A stretch of 64,000 bases of DNA from JBAYOE01 sp050950065 (GTDB taxonomy: Bacteria; Spirochaetota; Spirochaetia; Sphaerochaetales; Sphaerochaetaceae): contig JBMNGX010000003.1 in NCBI GenBank assembly GCA_050950065.1, positions 1-64,000 of the forward strand, written 5' to 3'. Position numbers and translations under genes: made by a program. Shown piece by piece: positions 9,412 to 18,434 of the stretch; positions within the stretch are counted from its first letter, which is position 1; every line of letters starts with the position of its first letter. Under the pieces are notes generated by a model that worked only from the letters and a program-made list of their open reading frames with translations, was not told the DNA's origin and did not search any database.

Positions 9412-9828
9412 TCACATAGAGAAGACTTTTCCATTTCCTTTGGTTTGAGCGGGGATGGTTTTAATTTTAAAGATAAAGTAGTAGTACATAAATAAAATTA
9501 TAAAGCCAATAACTATTCTAACGTGGATAATTTTTACTAAGTAGGCAGAGAATAAAAGCACTGTGGTAGCTAAGCTTACCAATTTAACCTTAGTTTTTAA
9601 TGTCATGGACCTATTAGCTAAGAACTCTTCAAGGTAGTTTTTATAAAGATTAGTGCCCATAAACCACTTCTCAAACCTTTTTGATCCTTTAGAGAAAAAG
9701 TAAGAGGCCAATAGTAAAAATGGCGTTGTTGGTAAAATAGGCAAAAAAGCTCCTAAAGCCCCTAGCCCAACAAACAAAAATCCTAAAACTATATATAGTG
9801 CTCTAATTGATCTATTCATAACTTTCAA
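9412..9828 (-). CDS. DUF454 (YbaN-like) inner-membrane protein
   Basis: 138 residues with the DUF454 pattern: an N-terminal hydrophobic segment followed by GALGAFLPILPTTPFLLLASYFFSKGSKRFEKW and further hydrophobic segments around residues 80-125. Family members are small integral membrane proteins of unknown function. It stands alone between the HTH gene and the oxidoreductase operon terminator, so the context gives no clue. Confidence 0.85.
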   Translation of the reverse strand: MKVMNRSIRALYIVLGFLFVGLGALGAFLPILPTTPFLLLASYFFSKGSKRFEKWFMGTNLYKNYLEEFLANRSMTLKTKVKLVSLATTVLLFSAYLVKIIHVRIVIGFIILFMYYYFIFKIKTIPAQTKGNGKVFSM

Positions 9829-9888
9829 CTCGATTAATTGTTGATTATTAAAAATTAATTTTCAAGAGTGGGAAAATTTCTTTGGATA

Positions 9889-9925
9889 TAAAAAATACCC
9901 CGATAAATTTAATTTACCAGGGTAT
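9889..9925 (-). terminator. Rho-independent terminator of the sugar ABC/dehydrogenase operon
   Basis: Read on the minus strand, a stem of about 15 base pairs (ATACCC... with ...GGGTAT, two G-U pairs, very short loop) is followed at once by TTTTTT. It lies 28 bases beyond the stop of the last dehydrogenase gene (9953). Confidence 0.85.
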
Positions 9926-9952
9926 CAATAGTTTTAACTATTTAACAATACT

Positions 9953-10957
9953 TTAGAGTCTAACAACCTCACCAATATCTGCCGATTTATGAATTGCATC
10001 AATCATTTTAATGACTTCTAAACTTTCATCAATTGTAATAATTTCAGGTTGCTTATTCTCTTTCAGACAATTTATAAAATATGCCATCTGCTTTTGATAA
10101 GCATCAAAGCTTTTTACTTCTAACTCTGTAAGACCTTGATCTTTTTTCCAAACTTTCATTTCACACTTACTACCTGAACGATCAGCAATAGTTGCCCCTG
10201 CAGAGTAGCTATATTCAACTGTAGCTTTGGTTCCAACGATCTTTACAGAAAAACTAAACGGGTAGCCTGTTTGCATATTAAATGAGACTTCTGCTACTGC
10301 GTGAATTCCATTTTTGTGAATAATATTTGCCATTACGTTGTTGTAACAACCAGTGTCATCTTTTACAGCATTGGCATAACAACTTTCAAATGGACCTGCC
10401 ACATGCCTTAAATAGTCAACATCGTGAACCAACATGTCGTGCATGGCTCCTCCCCCTAAATCTGGTTCAAAAAGCCATTTACCATACTCTCCTGCTCTTG
10501 ATGATACTCTTCTAAGGTGCATCATATAAATTTCACCAAGTTCATCGTTTAAGAACATCTCTTTTATTTGATCATAGCCACTCCAAAATCTTACAACTTG
10601 GGCGGTCATAAAAATAATCCCATTCTTTTTAACGATATCAACTAATTGTTGAGCTACCTTTGTTGAGCGCTCTAAAGGCTTTTCACAAAGGACATGAATA
10701 CCCCTTTCTGCACATAGTTCTACATAATCTTTATGAAAATATGTAGGGACACAAATTATTGCAAAATCGGGTTTTATCTCATCTAACATCAGTTCAGCGT
10801 CTGTGTAAGCTTTACACCCACTCGCTTTTGCTAAAGAAGTCGCCTTCTCTTTTATAACATCACTAACAGCACTTAGAGTAACACCTTTTGTATTCTCTAT
10901 TGCTTGCACATGACTTTCAGCAATTAGCCCACACCCTATCAATACAGCTTTTAACAT
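9953..10957 (-). CDS. Gfo/Idh/MocA-family NAD(P)-dependent oxidoreductase (copy 2)
   Basis: The N-terminal Rossmann fold has IGCGLIAESH; the hallmark EKP (in LCEKPLE, near residue 95) and the D-x-L-V-H-D-V-D-Y active-site stretch mark the Gfo/Idh/MocA family, which oxidises or epimerises cyclic polyols and sugars such as myo-inositol. It is 334 aa, exactly the length of the gene upstream, and the two proteins align end to end, so they are tandem paralogues. It is the last gene of the importer operon and is followed by a terminator. The exact substrate cannot be read from sequence. Confidence 0.88.
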   Translation of the reverse strand: MLKAVLIGCGLIAESHVQAIENTKGVTLSAVSDVIKEKATSLAKASGCKAYTDAELMLDEIKPDFAIICVPTYFHKDYVELCAERGIHVLCEKPLERSTKVAQQLVDIVKKNGIIFMTAQVVRFWSGYDQIKEMFLNDELGEIYMMHLRRVSSRAGEYGKWLFEPDLGGGAMHDMLVHDVDYLRHVAGPFESCYANAVKDDTGCYNNVMANIIHKNGIHAVAEVSFNMQTGYPFSFSVKIVGTKATVEYSYSAGATIADRSGSKCEMKVWKKDQGLTELEVKSFDAYQKQMAYFINCLKENKQPEIITIDESLEVIKMIDAIHKSADIGEVVRL

Positions 10958-10974
10958 ATAAATATCTCCACTTT

Positions 10975-11979
10975 TTAAAGATGCACAATTTTATTGTTGT
11001 CTACAGATTCTCTGATTGCACAAACAGCCTTTATCACATCGAGGTTTTGTTGATGTGGAACTATTTCAGGCTGCTTATTTGTCTCAAGAAGTTCAATAAA
11101 GTAGCTTAGCTGTTTTTCGTATGGATCGTATTGCTCTGGAACTATCTCAATAGGTTCTTCATTATCTTTAAAGATTCTAAGGACTGTGTTAACACTATCT
11201 CGATCTCCAATGCTATAACCGGCACGATAGATAAATTCAACTGTAGCTTTAGTTCCCGATACATTTAAAGACATAGTGAATGGGTAGGTCGAACGCATAG
11301 TGAAAGAGGCTTCAGCAACTGCTTTAAAACCATTTTTAAAACTTAAAGAGGACATCACATGGTTCCAACACTTTGTATCATCTTTGCTCCCTAAGCAGTA
11401 GACATAATCTACCTCTCCACAAAGATGGCGTAGGTAATCAATATCGTGGACATGCATATCTTGAATGGCACCGGCCCCTTTGTCAGGATCATTTAGCCAA
11501 GTGTTCCCCCAAGTTTGCATTGTGGAACATCTACTAGCGTAAGCCATGTAGATATCTCCTAGTTCTCCTGAATCAGCCATCTCTTTAATTTCTACATAAC
11601 CTGGCCAAAAGCGGACAACTTGGGCTACCATAAAGATAATGCCACTTTTATCTACCACATCTAACATCTTTTGTGTTGCTTCAACTGTCATCTCAACAGG
11701 TTTTTCGCAAAGGACGTTTACACCATAATTAGCACACACCTCTACATATTTTGCGTGTAAAAAGGTGGGTAAACATATAATTGCCCCATCTGGCTTTTCT
11801 TGTTGAAGCATCGTCTCTACTTCGTAATAAGCTTTACACTGGTACTCTTTAGCAAATTTATCTGCTGCCTCTTTGTTAATATCGGCAATAGCACACAAAG
11901 TGCCATTTTCAACATTCTTAAGGGCTTTGGCATGACTATTTGAAATCATACCAGCCCCGATGATTGCAATGCGTTTCAT
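10975..11979 (-). CDS. Gfo/Idh/MocA-family NAD(P)-dependent oxidoreductase (copy 1)
   Basis: Start motif IGAGMISNSH, hallmark LCEKPVE and the MHVHDIDYLRHL stretch give the family. Together with the 334-aa copy 17 bases downstream it forms a tandem duplication, which often reflects two sequential steps (for example oxidation and re-reduction of a polyol). It lies 18 bases after the permease gene, so it belongs to the ABC importer operon. Inositol-type or amino-sugar substrates are plausible from the family and from the phosphatase and SDR nearby, but unproven. Confidence 0.88.
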   Translation of the reverse strand: MKRIAIIGAGMISNSHAKALKNVENGTLCAIADINKEAADKFAKEYQCKAYYEVETMLQQEKPDGAIICLPTFLHAKYVEVCANYGVNVLCEKPVEMTVEATQKMLDVVDKSGIIFMVAQVVRFWPGYVEIKEMADSGELGDIYMAYASRCSTMQTWGNTWLNDPDKGAGAIQDMHVHDIDYLRHLCGEVDYVYCLGSKDDTKCWNHVMSSLSFKNGFKAVAEASFTMRSTYPFTMSLNVSGTKATVEFIYRAGYSIGDRDSVNTVLRIFKDNEEPIEIVPEQYDPYEKQLSYFIELLETNKQPEIVPHQQNLDVIKAVCAIRESVDNNKIVHL

Positions 11980-11997
11980 TTAATCACCCTTTCCCTT

Positions 11998-12957
11998 TTA
12001 GTTACCGTGATAATGGCGACTTCTAAAACTATCAAAACCAATCGCTAAAACTAATACGAGACCTTTAATAATCATTTGATACCACTCGCTGACGTTCATA
12101 ATAATTAAACCATTACTTAAAACACCAATGATCAATGCACCAATAATTGCTCCATACATCTGCCCCTCTCCACCGCTGATACTAACTCCACCAAGAACAG
12201 CAGCAGTTAATACGTCCATCTCATAACCAACTCCAACAGTTGGGCTTCCTGAGTTGATTCTGGCCATCATTATGATTGCAGCAACAGCAGATAACATTCC
12301 GCACATTGTGTAGGCAATAATAGAGATCTTCTTTGTTTTTAAACCCGACAGACGCCCAGTCTCTTCACTACTACCAACAACATAGAAAGAGCGGCCTAGA
12401 TAAGTCTTGTTCAGTATAAACATTCCAAACAATATAAAGATGACCATTAAAATAACTGGGAATGGGATAAAACCAATGTGCCCTTGCCCAATAAATCTTA
12501 CTGCATCGGGAAGGCCGTAAATTGGTCTCCCTTTTGATATAACGTATCCAAGTCCTTTAAGGATTTGTTGCATGGCAAGGGTAGCAATCAATGGAGATAC
12601 TTTTACATTGGCAATGAACAACCCGTTCAATGCACCAATGGTAGTACCCAACAATATTCCAATTACACAAGCAACAAAAGGGTTAATCCCCATTTGGGTG
12701 AACATCTTCGCTGTAACAACTCCAATAAACGAAAGTTGTGTTCCAACAGATAAATCGATTCCACCTGAAATTAGAACAAAAGTCATTCCAATAGTCATAA
12801 TGGCAACGACAACTATTTGCCTCATAATTGTAATCATGTTGCCAGCTGTAAAGAAAACAGGATTGCCAATTGAAAAAATTGCCACTAATACAAAAAGGAC
12901 AAGAATTATTCCGTATTTTCTAAAAAGAACTTTAAAATCAATATTTTTCGTTATCAT
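11998..12957 (-). CDS. Ribose-type sugar ABC transporter permease
   Basis: A 319-aa, mostly hydrophobic protein with the RbsC-family signature ISGGIDLSVGTQLSFIGV in the first third and SGGEGQMYGAIIGALIIG near the end, with about eight to ten membrane segments. It would form the homodimeric channel for the sugar bound by the periplasmic protein at 14547-15500. Its start overlaps the end of the ATPase gene by four bases (ATGA), showing translational coupling. Confidence 0.92.
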   Translation of the reverse strand: MITKNIDFKVLFRKYGIILVLFVLVAIFSIGNPVFFTAGNMITIMRQIVVVAIMTIGMTFVLISGGIDLSVGTQLSFIGVVTAKMFTQMGINPFVACVIGILLGTTIGALNGLFIANVKVSPLIATLAMQQILKGLGYVISKGRPIYGLPDAVRFIGQGHIGFIPFPVILMVIFILFGMFILNKTYLGRSFYVVGSSEETGRLSGLKTKKISIIAYTMCGMLSAVAAIIMMARINSGSPTVGVGYEMDVLTAAVLGGVSISGGEGQMYGAIIGALIIGVLSNGLIIMNVSEWYQMIIKGLVLVLAIGFDSFRSRHYHGN

Positions 12958-14471
12958 GGATTTTCTACTACCCCCCTACTATCACTTAATGATGCGTAAT
13001 AAAGAATTTCTTGTTTATCAAAATCTTCGCGCTCAAATTCTGCTGTAATCTTACCTTCAGCAAGAACAACTATCCGATCAGAGAGCCCAATAACCTCATC
13101 CAACTCAGATGAAATTAAAATTACACCAAGTCCCTCATCGGCATATTTATTCACAATAGAATAAACTTCTTTCTTTGTACCAACATCAACTCCCCTTGTA
13201 GGCTCATCCAAAATAATAAGCTTAGGGTCGCTGGCTAAACACTTACTAATAACAATTTTTTGTTGGTTCCCACCCGATAAAGTATAAGCAGATTGATTGG
13301 TAGAACGCATTTTGATGCTCAAAGCATCTTTGTATTGGTCCACGATTTTACTCTCTCTAGCAAAATCCAAAACAATCCCTTTGGTTAATCTTTTGAGTAC
13401 CATCAACGACAAGTTCATTTTTATTGAGTGGTTTAAGATTAATCCTTCTGACTTTCTCTCTTCAGGAACCATTACAATTCCATTAGAAATAGCATCAGAT
13501 GGATTTTTAATTACTACCTCTTTCCCCTCAAAAGTTAACGAACCATTTGCTTTTTTATCTGCTCCATAAATGGCACGAACTATTTCAGTCCTCTTTGCAC
13601 CTACAAGCCCAGCAATACCTAACACTTCCCCTCTTCGAACCGAAAAGTTGATATTATTAAAGCCTTTACCCGCTAGATCTTTTACATCTAACAAAATATC
13701 TTCTTGTCGTTTTCCAATTCTTTCAGGGAACTCATCACCCAGATCAGCATCAATCATGTAGTTGATTAATTCGCGTCTAGTGGTCTTTTTGGCTTCTAAA
13801 GTTATAATTTTATGACCATCTCTTAAAACAGTTACATTATCACAAACTTCAAAAACTTCTTCTAATCTGTGAGAAATATAAATTATTGCAATACCATCAT
13901 TTTTTAGTTTGCGAATAATTTTGTATAAAACATCAACTTCTTTATTTGTTAATGGTGCTGTAGGCTCATCAAGTACAAGCAACTTGATATTTTTAGTCAT
14001 TCCTTTAGCAATCTCTACAATTTGCTTATAGGCGACTGATAAAAACTTAACTGGCATAGAGACATCGATATCAACTTCAAAGGTATCGAGAATCTCTTTA
14101 GCTCTTCTTTCAAGATATTTAAAGTCAACTAACTTTTTCCCCTCTATACGCTCCCCCAGAAAAATATTTTCTGCCACCGATAAAGAGGGCACTAAGTTAA
14201 ACTCTTGATAAACAACTTTTATACCTAAACTATCAGAACGTTCTGGGGTCATAAAAGTATAGTCTTGTCCATCAAAATTAATTATTCCCTTATCGGGAAC
14301 GATAGCACCTGAAATAGTTTTAATTAATGTTGACTTTCCTGCTCCATTCGCCCCAATAACAGCGTGAACTTCACCTGGCTTGATATCTAAAAAAACATCA
14401 TGCAATACAGTAACTCCGCCGTATGATTTGGAGACATCCTTTACTGATAAAATATTGTTTGTTTGATTCAT
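12954..14471 (-). CDS. Sugar ABC transporter ATP-binding protein (two tandem NBDs)
   Basis: 505 aa with two nucleotide-binding domains as in RbsA/MglA. The N-terminal domain has Walker A GANGAGKST and Walker B LLVLDEPTAPL. The second has the degenerate P-loop GLVGAKRTE (usually GAGRTE), a strong signature LSGGNQQK and Walker B LIILDEPTRGVDVG. Such asymmetry is normal for this class. It powers the sugar importer together with the permease downstream and the binding protein upstream. Confidence 0.93.
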   Translation of the reverse strand: MNQTNNILSVKDVSKSYGGVTVLHDVFLDIKPGEVHAVIGANGAGKSTLIKTISGAIVPDKGIINFDGQDYTFMTPERSDSLGIKVVYQEFNLVPSLSVAENIFLGERIEGKKLVDFKYLERRAKEILDTFEVDIDVSMPVKFLSVAYKQIVEIAKGMTKNIKLLVLDEPTAPLTNKEVDVLYKIIRKLKNDGIAIIYISHRLEEVFEVCDNVTVLRDGHKIITLEAKKTTRRELINYMIDADLGDEFPERIGKRQEDILLDVKDLAGKGFNNINFSVRRGEVLGIAGLVGAKRTEIVRAIYGADKKANGSLTFEGKEVVIKNPSDAISNGIVMVPEERKSEGLILNHSIKMNLSLMVLKRLTKGIVLDFARESKIVDQYKDALSIKMRSTNQSAYTLSGGNQQKIVISKCLASDPKLIILDEPTRGVDVGTKKEVYSIVNKYADEGLGVILISSELDEVIGLSDRIVVLAEGKITAEFEREDFDKQEILYYASLSDSRGVVENP

Positions 14472-14546
14472 CTCTTATTTTTAAAATTGGCAAGCAGACA
14501 AGTCTACTTGCCAAAATAGTTTATTATGAATTACCGAAGAGGGAAA

Positions 14547-15500
14547 TTACATATAATCTCTTACGTTAGTTTCATCCAAGTTAACCATAATGAAATAGTT
14601 CATTCTCTCAACAGGAATACCTCTGACCATATCAACAGAAGCTTGAACCATTTGCTCACCAACTCCGTTTAGATCTAAATAGATTGTTGATCTGAAAATT
14701 CCACCTGAGTCAATAATTTTTAAAGTTTCAGGAAGAGCGTCAATTGCAAACATTCCCATATCGTCTCTTAGTTTGCCAGCAGATTTGTAAGCTTCATAAA
14801 TACCTAATAAACCAGCATCGTCAATTCCTACAAAAGCTTTGATATTTGGATGAGCAACAATCCAGTTTTCACCAACGACTAAGCCTTCGTCCATGTAACC
14901 AGCTTGAGCTTGGGCAACAATTTTAGCATTAGGAGCGAACTCAGCCATTCCAGACAAGATTCCCTCTGCTCTATCAAGACAAACTTGGTTTAGTGGGTAG
15001 TTAGCAACACCAACTTCAACAACACCGTTTGGGAAAGTTGAATTAATCCATGTGGCGGCGTTTTTAGCAATTTGTCTACCAACTTCATAGTTGTCTAGAC
15101 CGTAATAACAATCAGCTATATCAACATAGGTATCATAAGCAAGAACTTTTATCCCTTTGTCTTTTGCTTTTTGAATTGTTGATGTAGCAGACTCTGCATC
15201 AAAACAGTGAACGATAATTGCATCGTATCCACCTTGGATGAAGTTCTCTATTGAACTAATTTGCCTGTTTGGATCTGCTTGACAGTCACTTAGTGTAATT
15301 TCAACACCTAAGTCTTTAGCTTTTCTCTCCATGTAGATCCACATCTCTGACCATGATGGGTTTGTAATATCTTGAATAGAGAATCCTATCCTTATTTTCC
15401 CATCGTCTTTTTTAGTGGCTGCACTCTCTTTGCCTCCGCCAGCAAACACGACTGCGCCCACCATGAGTAAGATTGCTAAAACTAATAAAGCTCTCTTCAT
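14547..15500 (-). CDS. Periplasmic sugar-binding protein of the ribose ABC importer
   Basis: Residues 1-20 are a signal peptide ending VVFAGGGKESA, a spirochaete-style cleavage region with no lipobox Cys. The mature protein begins with IRIGFSIQDITNPSW and has the two-lobe periplasmic-binding-protein type 1 pattern (GYDAIIVHCFDAESA, KGIKVLAYDTYVD). It is the first gene of the operon, with a hairpin in its leader. Ligand is a sugar, polyol or autoinducer-like molecule by family; the dehydrogenases downstream favour a polyol or sugar. Confidence 0.9.
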   Translation of the reverse strand: MKRALLVLAILLMVGAVVFAGGGKESAATKKDDGKIRIGFSIQDITNPSWSEMWIYMERKAKDLGVEITLSDCQADPNRQISSIENFIQGGYDAIIVHCFDAESATSTIQKAKDKGIKVLAYDTYVDIADCYYGLDNYEVGRQIAKNAATWINSTFPNGVVEVGVANYPLNQVCLDRAEGILSGMAEFAPNAKIVAQAQAGYMDEGLVVGENWIVAHPNIKAFVGIDDAGLLGIYEAYKSAGKLRDDMGMFAIDALPETLKIIDSGGIFRSTIYLDLNGVGEQMVQASVDMVRGIPVERMNYFIMVNLDETNVRDYM

Positions 15501-15525
15501 TTTTCATCTCCTTGTGATTTTTCTC

Positions 15526-15547
15526 ATTACAACTTCTTTGTTGTAAT
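15526..15547. promoter_or_regulatory. Perfect 8-bp inverted repeat in the leader of the sugar operon
   Basis: ATTACAAC and GTTGTAAT flank six bases, 26 bases before the ATG of the sugar-binding protein and downstream of the suggested promoter. It could be an operator (repressor binding just after the start point) or an mRNA hairpin. There is no T-run. Confidence 0.5.
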
Positions 15548-15584
15548 ATTCTTTTTGACTCTAACCTCTTCCCTTTTTATGCTC

Positions 15585-15612
15585 ATTGTAACATATTTAA
15601 TGTTTCTTTGAA
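15585..15612 (-). promoter_or_regulatory. Candidate sigma-70-type promoter of the sugar ABC operon
   Basis: On the minus strand TTCAAA (15612-15607) and TACAAT (15590-15585) are separated by 16 bases, giving a transcript start near 15578 and a leader of about 80 bases. The -35 is poor and the -10 is good. Confidence 0.4.
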
Positions 15613-15989
15613 CACCTATCGATAGAATAACACGATTAATCGCACATAGCAAATGAAAAATATCCAAAAAGTGTGATATATTTCTTTTGATAATCTTTTA
15701 CTGATAATAGCTCTAAAAAAGTACCTTTTCTACACTTTGTTGCTATATGTCATACCGAATTTGAAGGTTATACTTAATTATTTCTATTACCTAAAAAGTA
15801 TTTTATTTGCTAATTTAGGAAGTTTAAATTTGATAACGTTCCCATTTTCTATTAGGACTAAACATTTGTTTGTCTAATTATTTATTTTGTAAAAGAGAAT
15901 CTTAAAAATAAAACATATTTTACGCATTTAACTATGTTGTCTTTTTCAAAAGCGATGCTTATATCTAATTTATCTAAGGGGGTAGATTC
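15613..15989. other. Long AT-rich intergenic region between divergent genes
   Basis: About 380 bases beyond the promoter separate the sugar operon from the membrane protein at 15990. It contains the 10-bp palindrome CTATCGATAG near 15618, close to the sugar promoter. I see no gene, RNA fold or repeat that I can support in the rest. Confidence 0.4.
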
Positions 15990-16841
15990 ATGAAACGCCC
16001 AGCTAAAATTCACCTTTTTCTTTTTGTCGTATTTTTACTTCTCTCTTTTAATTTGTTTGCTGATGCTGGACCTAAACCCTCTGTTGTTATTTACATCGAG
16101 GGTTTAGAGGATAGATCTTATTATATGACTCTTCTTTCTGACTCCCCTAATAATGGACCCTATTTTTATGTTGATCCAAATGAGATTGATAACTGGGAAG
16201 GCTTTGATGATATTTTAAAAAAGTTTTTAGAGTACCCTGCAGCTAAAGATTACTATTTCATTGGTTATTACCTAAAGGATAACCCAGAGGATATTTTTGT
16301 TTGGTCCTACTATCCTCCTAATCATTATAAAGTTTTACTCTACTTTCCAGATAGTGACACTTTTTTAGTTAGTGAGGATAGTTACTCTAATTACGCTTTT
16401 TCAACTCGCTACATAATGAGTGTCGATGGATCTAGGATAACTTTAGCTAAAACTTATGATTCTAAAAAAGAGATTATCTCATTAATTGGTAGAGTTGTCT
16501 TAACACTCTTAGTTGAAATTGGTGTTGCCTATCTATTTGTAATTCGCAAAAAAAGTCTTCTTTATTTAATAGTAGCGGTTAATATCGTCACTCAAGTAGC
16601 TTTAAATATTGCCTTGAATTTTACATCGCTATACTTTGGAAAAATTATCTCTGTAGTTTTCTTTTTATTATTAGAGTTGTTAATCTTTATAATAGAAGCG
16701 GCTATTTATGCTTTAACATTTAAAGCTCTTAGTAATAATAAAGTTGGGAGACTCAAAGCAATCTTATACGCTTTTGTTGCTAACTTTAGTTCTTTAGTTG
16801 TTGGATTCTTATTGGCTTATGTTTATCCAGGGATGTTTTAA
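15990..16841 (+). CDS. Membrane protein with extracytoplasmic N-terminal domain, unknown function
   Basis: The ATG follows AAGGGGGT. Residues 1-25 are a signal peptide ending NLFADAG. A polar domain of roughly 140 residues rich in Tyr and Asp (PKPSVVIYIEGLE; YYFIGYYLKDNPED) follows, and then four or so hydrophobic helices from about residue 165 to the end. The topology suggests a periplasm-facing sensor or ligand domain on a membrane anchor. I do not recognise a named family. It is convergent with and immediately adjacent to the selenium genes but on the other strand, so no functional link is implied. Confidence 0.7.
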   Translation: MKRPAKIHLFLFVVFLLLSFNLFADAGPKPSVVIYIEGLEDRSYYMTLLSDSPNNGPYFYVDPNEIDNWEGFDDILKKFLEYPAAKDYYFIGYYLKDNPEDIFVWSYYPPNHYKVLLYFPDSDTFLVSEDSYSNYAFSTRYIMSVDGSRITLAKTYDSKKEIISLIGRVVLTLLVEIGVAYLFVIRKKSLLYLIVAVNIVTQVALNIALNFTSLYFGKIISVVFFLLLELLIFIIEAAIYALTFKALSNNKVGRLKAILYAFVANFSSLVVGFLLAYVYPGMF

Positions 16842-17081
16842 TCATCAAAGCTGAAAAGTAGTTCATAACCACCATCATTAACTTTATAAACTGCCTCTAA
16901 ATCAACAATTTCAAAATCTGGATTCCATTGAGTATGTATGTAATGGGCACAAGTACCACAAGAAGATGAGAGAGTCCGTGGCACTGGTGCTAACTTACAC
17001 TCAATGTTGTTTGTTCTTTGAGTTCTTTAAAAATTGTACAGCCCCATATTGACTATGAAAAGTTGCTATAAACTTAATCAT
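16838..17081 (-). pseudogene. DUF3343 (putative Se/S carrier-like) gene broken by a frameshift
   Basis: An ATG at 17081 overlaps the stop of the TusA-like gene (ATGATTAA) and encodes MIKFIATFHSQYGAVQFLK, after which this frame hits TGA. In a neighbouring frame the protein continues as ECKLAPVPRTLSSSCGTCA and runs to a stop at 16838. The PVPR...SSCG pattern is the hallmark of DUF3343, a small family that co-occurs with selenium genes. The break lies about 20-27 codons in. Reading the TGA as selenocysteine does not help because TAA follows one codon later. Either a real inactivating indel or a sequencing error. Confidence 0.75.
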
Positions 17082-17283
17082 TTTCCTTTAAATCTAATTT
17101 CCACCCATAATCAGTATCATTAACAACTACGTCAAACTTCATTGCTTTAGCAAATCTCATGACGTTCTCTTTAGAAGCAATATTATCAACTAAAACAGAT
17201 AGGGACTTAGCTCCTTTATCTACAACTTTTTTTGTCTCTATTATTGGTTGAGGACAAGATAATCCTCTAGCATCAACTTCCAT
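17074..17283 (-). CDS. TusA/YedF-like sulfur or selenium carrier protein
   Basis: 69 residues with the motif ARGLSCPQPIIETKK, the CPxP signature of the TusA family, whose Cys carries persulfide (or selenium) between proteins. It lacks the C-terminal half of full-length YedF; the frameshifted DUF3343 gene follows at once. It starts one base after the YedE stop, so yedE, this gene and DUF3343 form one operon. Together with selD and a class V aminotransferase on the other side of the divergent promoter, a selenium role is more likely than tRNA thiolation. Confidence 0.85.
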   Translation of the reverse strand: MEVDARGLSCPQPIIETKKVVDKGAKSLSVLVDNIASKENVMRFAKAMKFDVVVNDTDYGWKLDLKEND

Positions 17284-17284
17284 T

Positions 17285-18352
17285 TTAAATCTCCCTCTTT
17301 TTATTATAAATTGTAATTAAAGAGATTGCAGTAATTACTACAAAGCCAACAACAGTAGCAACCATCCCTTTAACTGTTGCCCCGTTGCTAGATGAGGCTA
17401 AGCCAAAGCTATGGGCAAAGGCAGCACCTGCCATCATTCCAAAGATACTGATAGCTCCATCGCTATTACCCTCTCCTGCTAAGATCGTTTGTCTTATAGG
17501 ACACCCACCTAAAATAACTGAACCATAACCAACTAATGCCATTCCTAAGAAATTCCATAGCCAATCAGTGTGGGCAACACTTTGTCCACTGAAGCCTAAG
17601 TTAAAGTTTCCTGTTATTAAATTCATCACTAAAGCAGCAGCAAATAAAAAGACTGAACCTGTTAGAAGTGTTGAGTCTCTAAATAAGAATTGATCACGCA
17701 CTCCACCTGCCATACAAAAACGGTTTCGTTGTGCTAAAGAACCAACAACCAACCCCCCAATAAGAGAGATTATTATTGGAGCGTGTAAACTCCCTGGCCC
17801 TGATGTGCTAAATTTTAACAGGGAGGGGATAAATAATAGGATACTTAGTAGTGCCAAAAAGATAACACTTATAGCAGATCCTTCAATATTTGATTGTTTA
17901 TAACTTCTTCCTAAAGAGGCTCCTTTATTTAATAATAAAGCCCCCCCCACAATTCCCCCTATAAAACCAAACAAAGCAACTAGTGCATTCAAATCTCCCC
18001 CAGCTAATCTTAAAATCATCCTAAATGGACATCCTAAGAAGACTAGTGCCCCAATCATCACAAAAAAGGAGATTATAAATCTCAAAATAGGGCTAGAGCC
18101 TCCTCTAGGTTTAAACTCTTTTTTAACAATGCTAATTATAAAAGAGCCGAAAATTAAACCAATAATTTCTGGTCTCACATATTGAACAATCGCAGCACTG
18201 TGTAGTGATAAAGCACCTGCAATGTCACGATAAAAACAGGCAATACAAAAACCCATATTGGTGGGGTTTCCCAAAATCGTCAAACTAACAGAGACAATTC
18301 CTGTGATTATCCCCCCTAAAGCTAGCAACTTTTTCTCTTTTGAAATTTTCAT
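17285..18352 (-). CDS. yedE: YedE-family membrane transporter (selenium-associated YeeE/YedE)
   Basis: A polytopic protein of about 355 aa with roughly ten membrane segments in two similar halves. Each half holds the conserved Cys motif of YeeE/YedE proteins: LGCPFRMILRLAGGD and LGGCPIRQTILAGEGN. The ATG at 18352 has GGAGATGAT directly upstream; a TTG six codons earlier has none. YedE with a TusA-like carrier and SelD nearby is the recognised context of the selenium-linked branch of this family, thought to import selenium or sulfur species. Transport substrate is inferred from context. Confidence 0.85.
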   Translation of the reverse strand: MKISKEKKLLALGGIITGIVSVSLTILGNPTNMGFCIACFYRDIAGALSLHSAAIVQYVRPEIIGLIFGSFIISIVKKEFKPRGGSSPILRFIISFFVMIGALVFLGCPFRMILRLAGGDLNALVALFGFIGGIVGGALLLNKGASLGRSYKQSNIEGSAISVIFLALLSILLFIPSLLKFSTSGPGSLHAPIIISLIGGLVVGSLAQRNRFCMAGGVRDQFLFRDSTLLTGSVFLFAAALVMNLITGNFNLGFSGQSVAHTDWLWNFLGMALVGYGSVILGGCPIRQTILAGEGNSDGAISIFGMMAGAAFAHSFGLASSSNGATVKGMVATVVGFVVITAISLITIYNKKREI

Positions 18353-18434
18353 ATCATCTCCATTGGGCAAATGGTACCTTTATATATTGTATGTTACAAT
18401 GACAAATTTTAACTATTTATGGTAAACTGCCCAA

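Noticed and set aside
12572..13048. Plus-strand open frame of about 158 codons opposite the ABC permease
   Set aside because: It mirrors the coding strand of a well-supported permease and ATPase; no family features.
17000..17081. In-frame TGA of the DUF3343 gene as a selenocysteine codon
   Set aside because: Reading through the TGA meets a TAA one codon later, and the conserved second half is in another frame.
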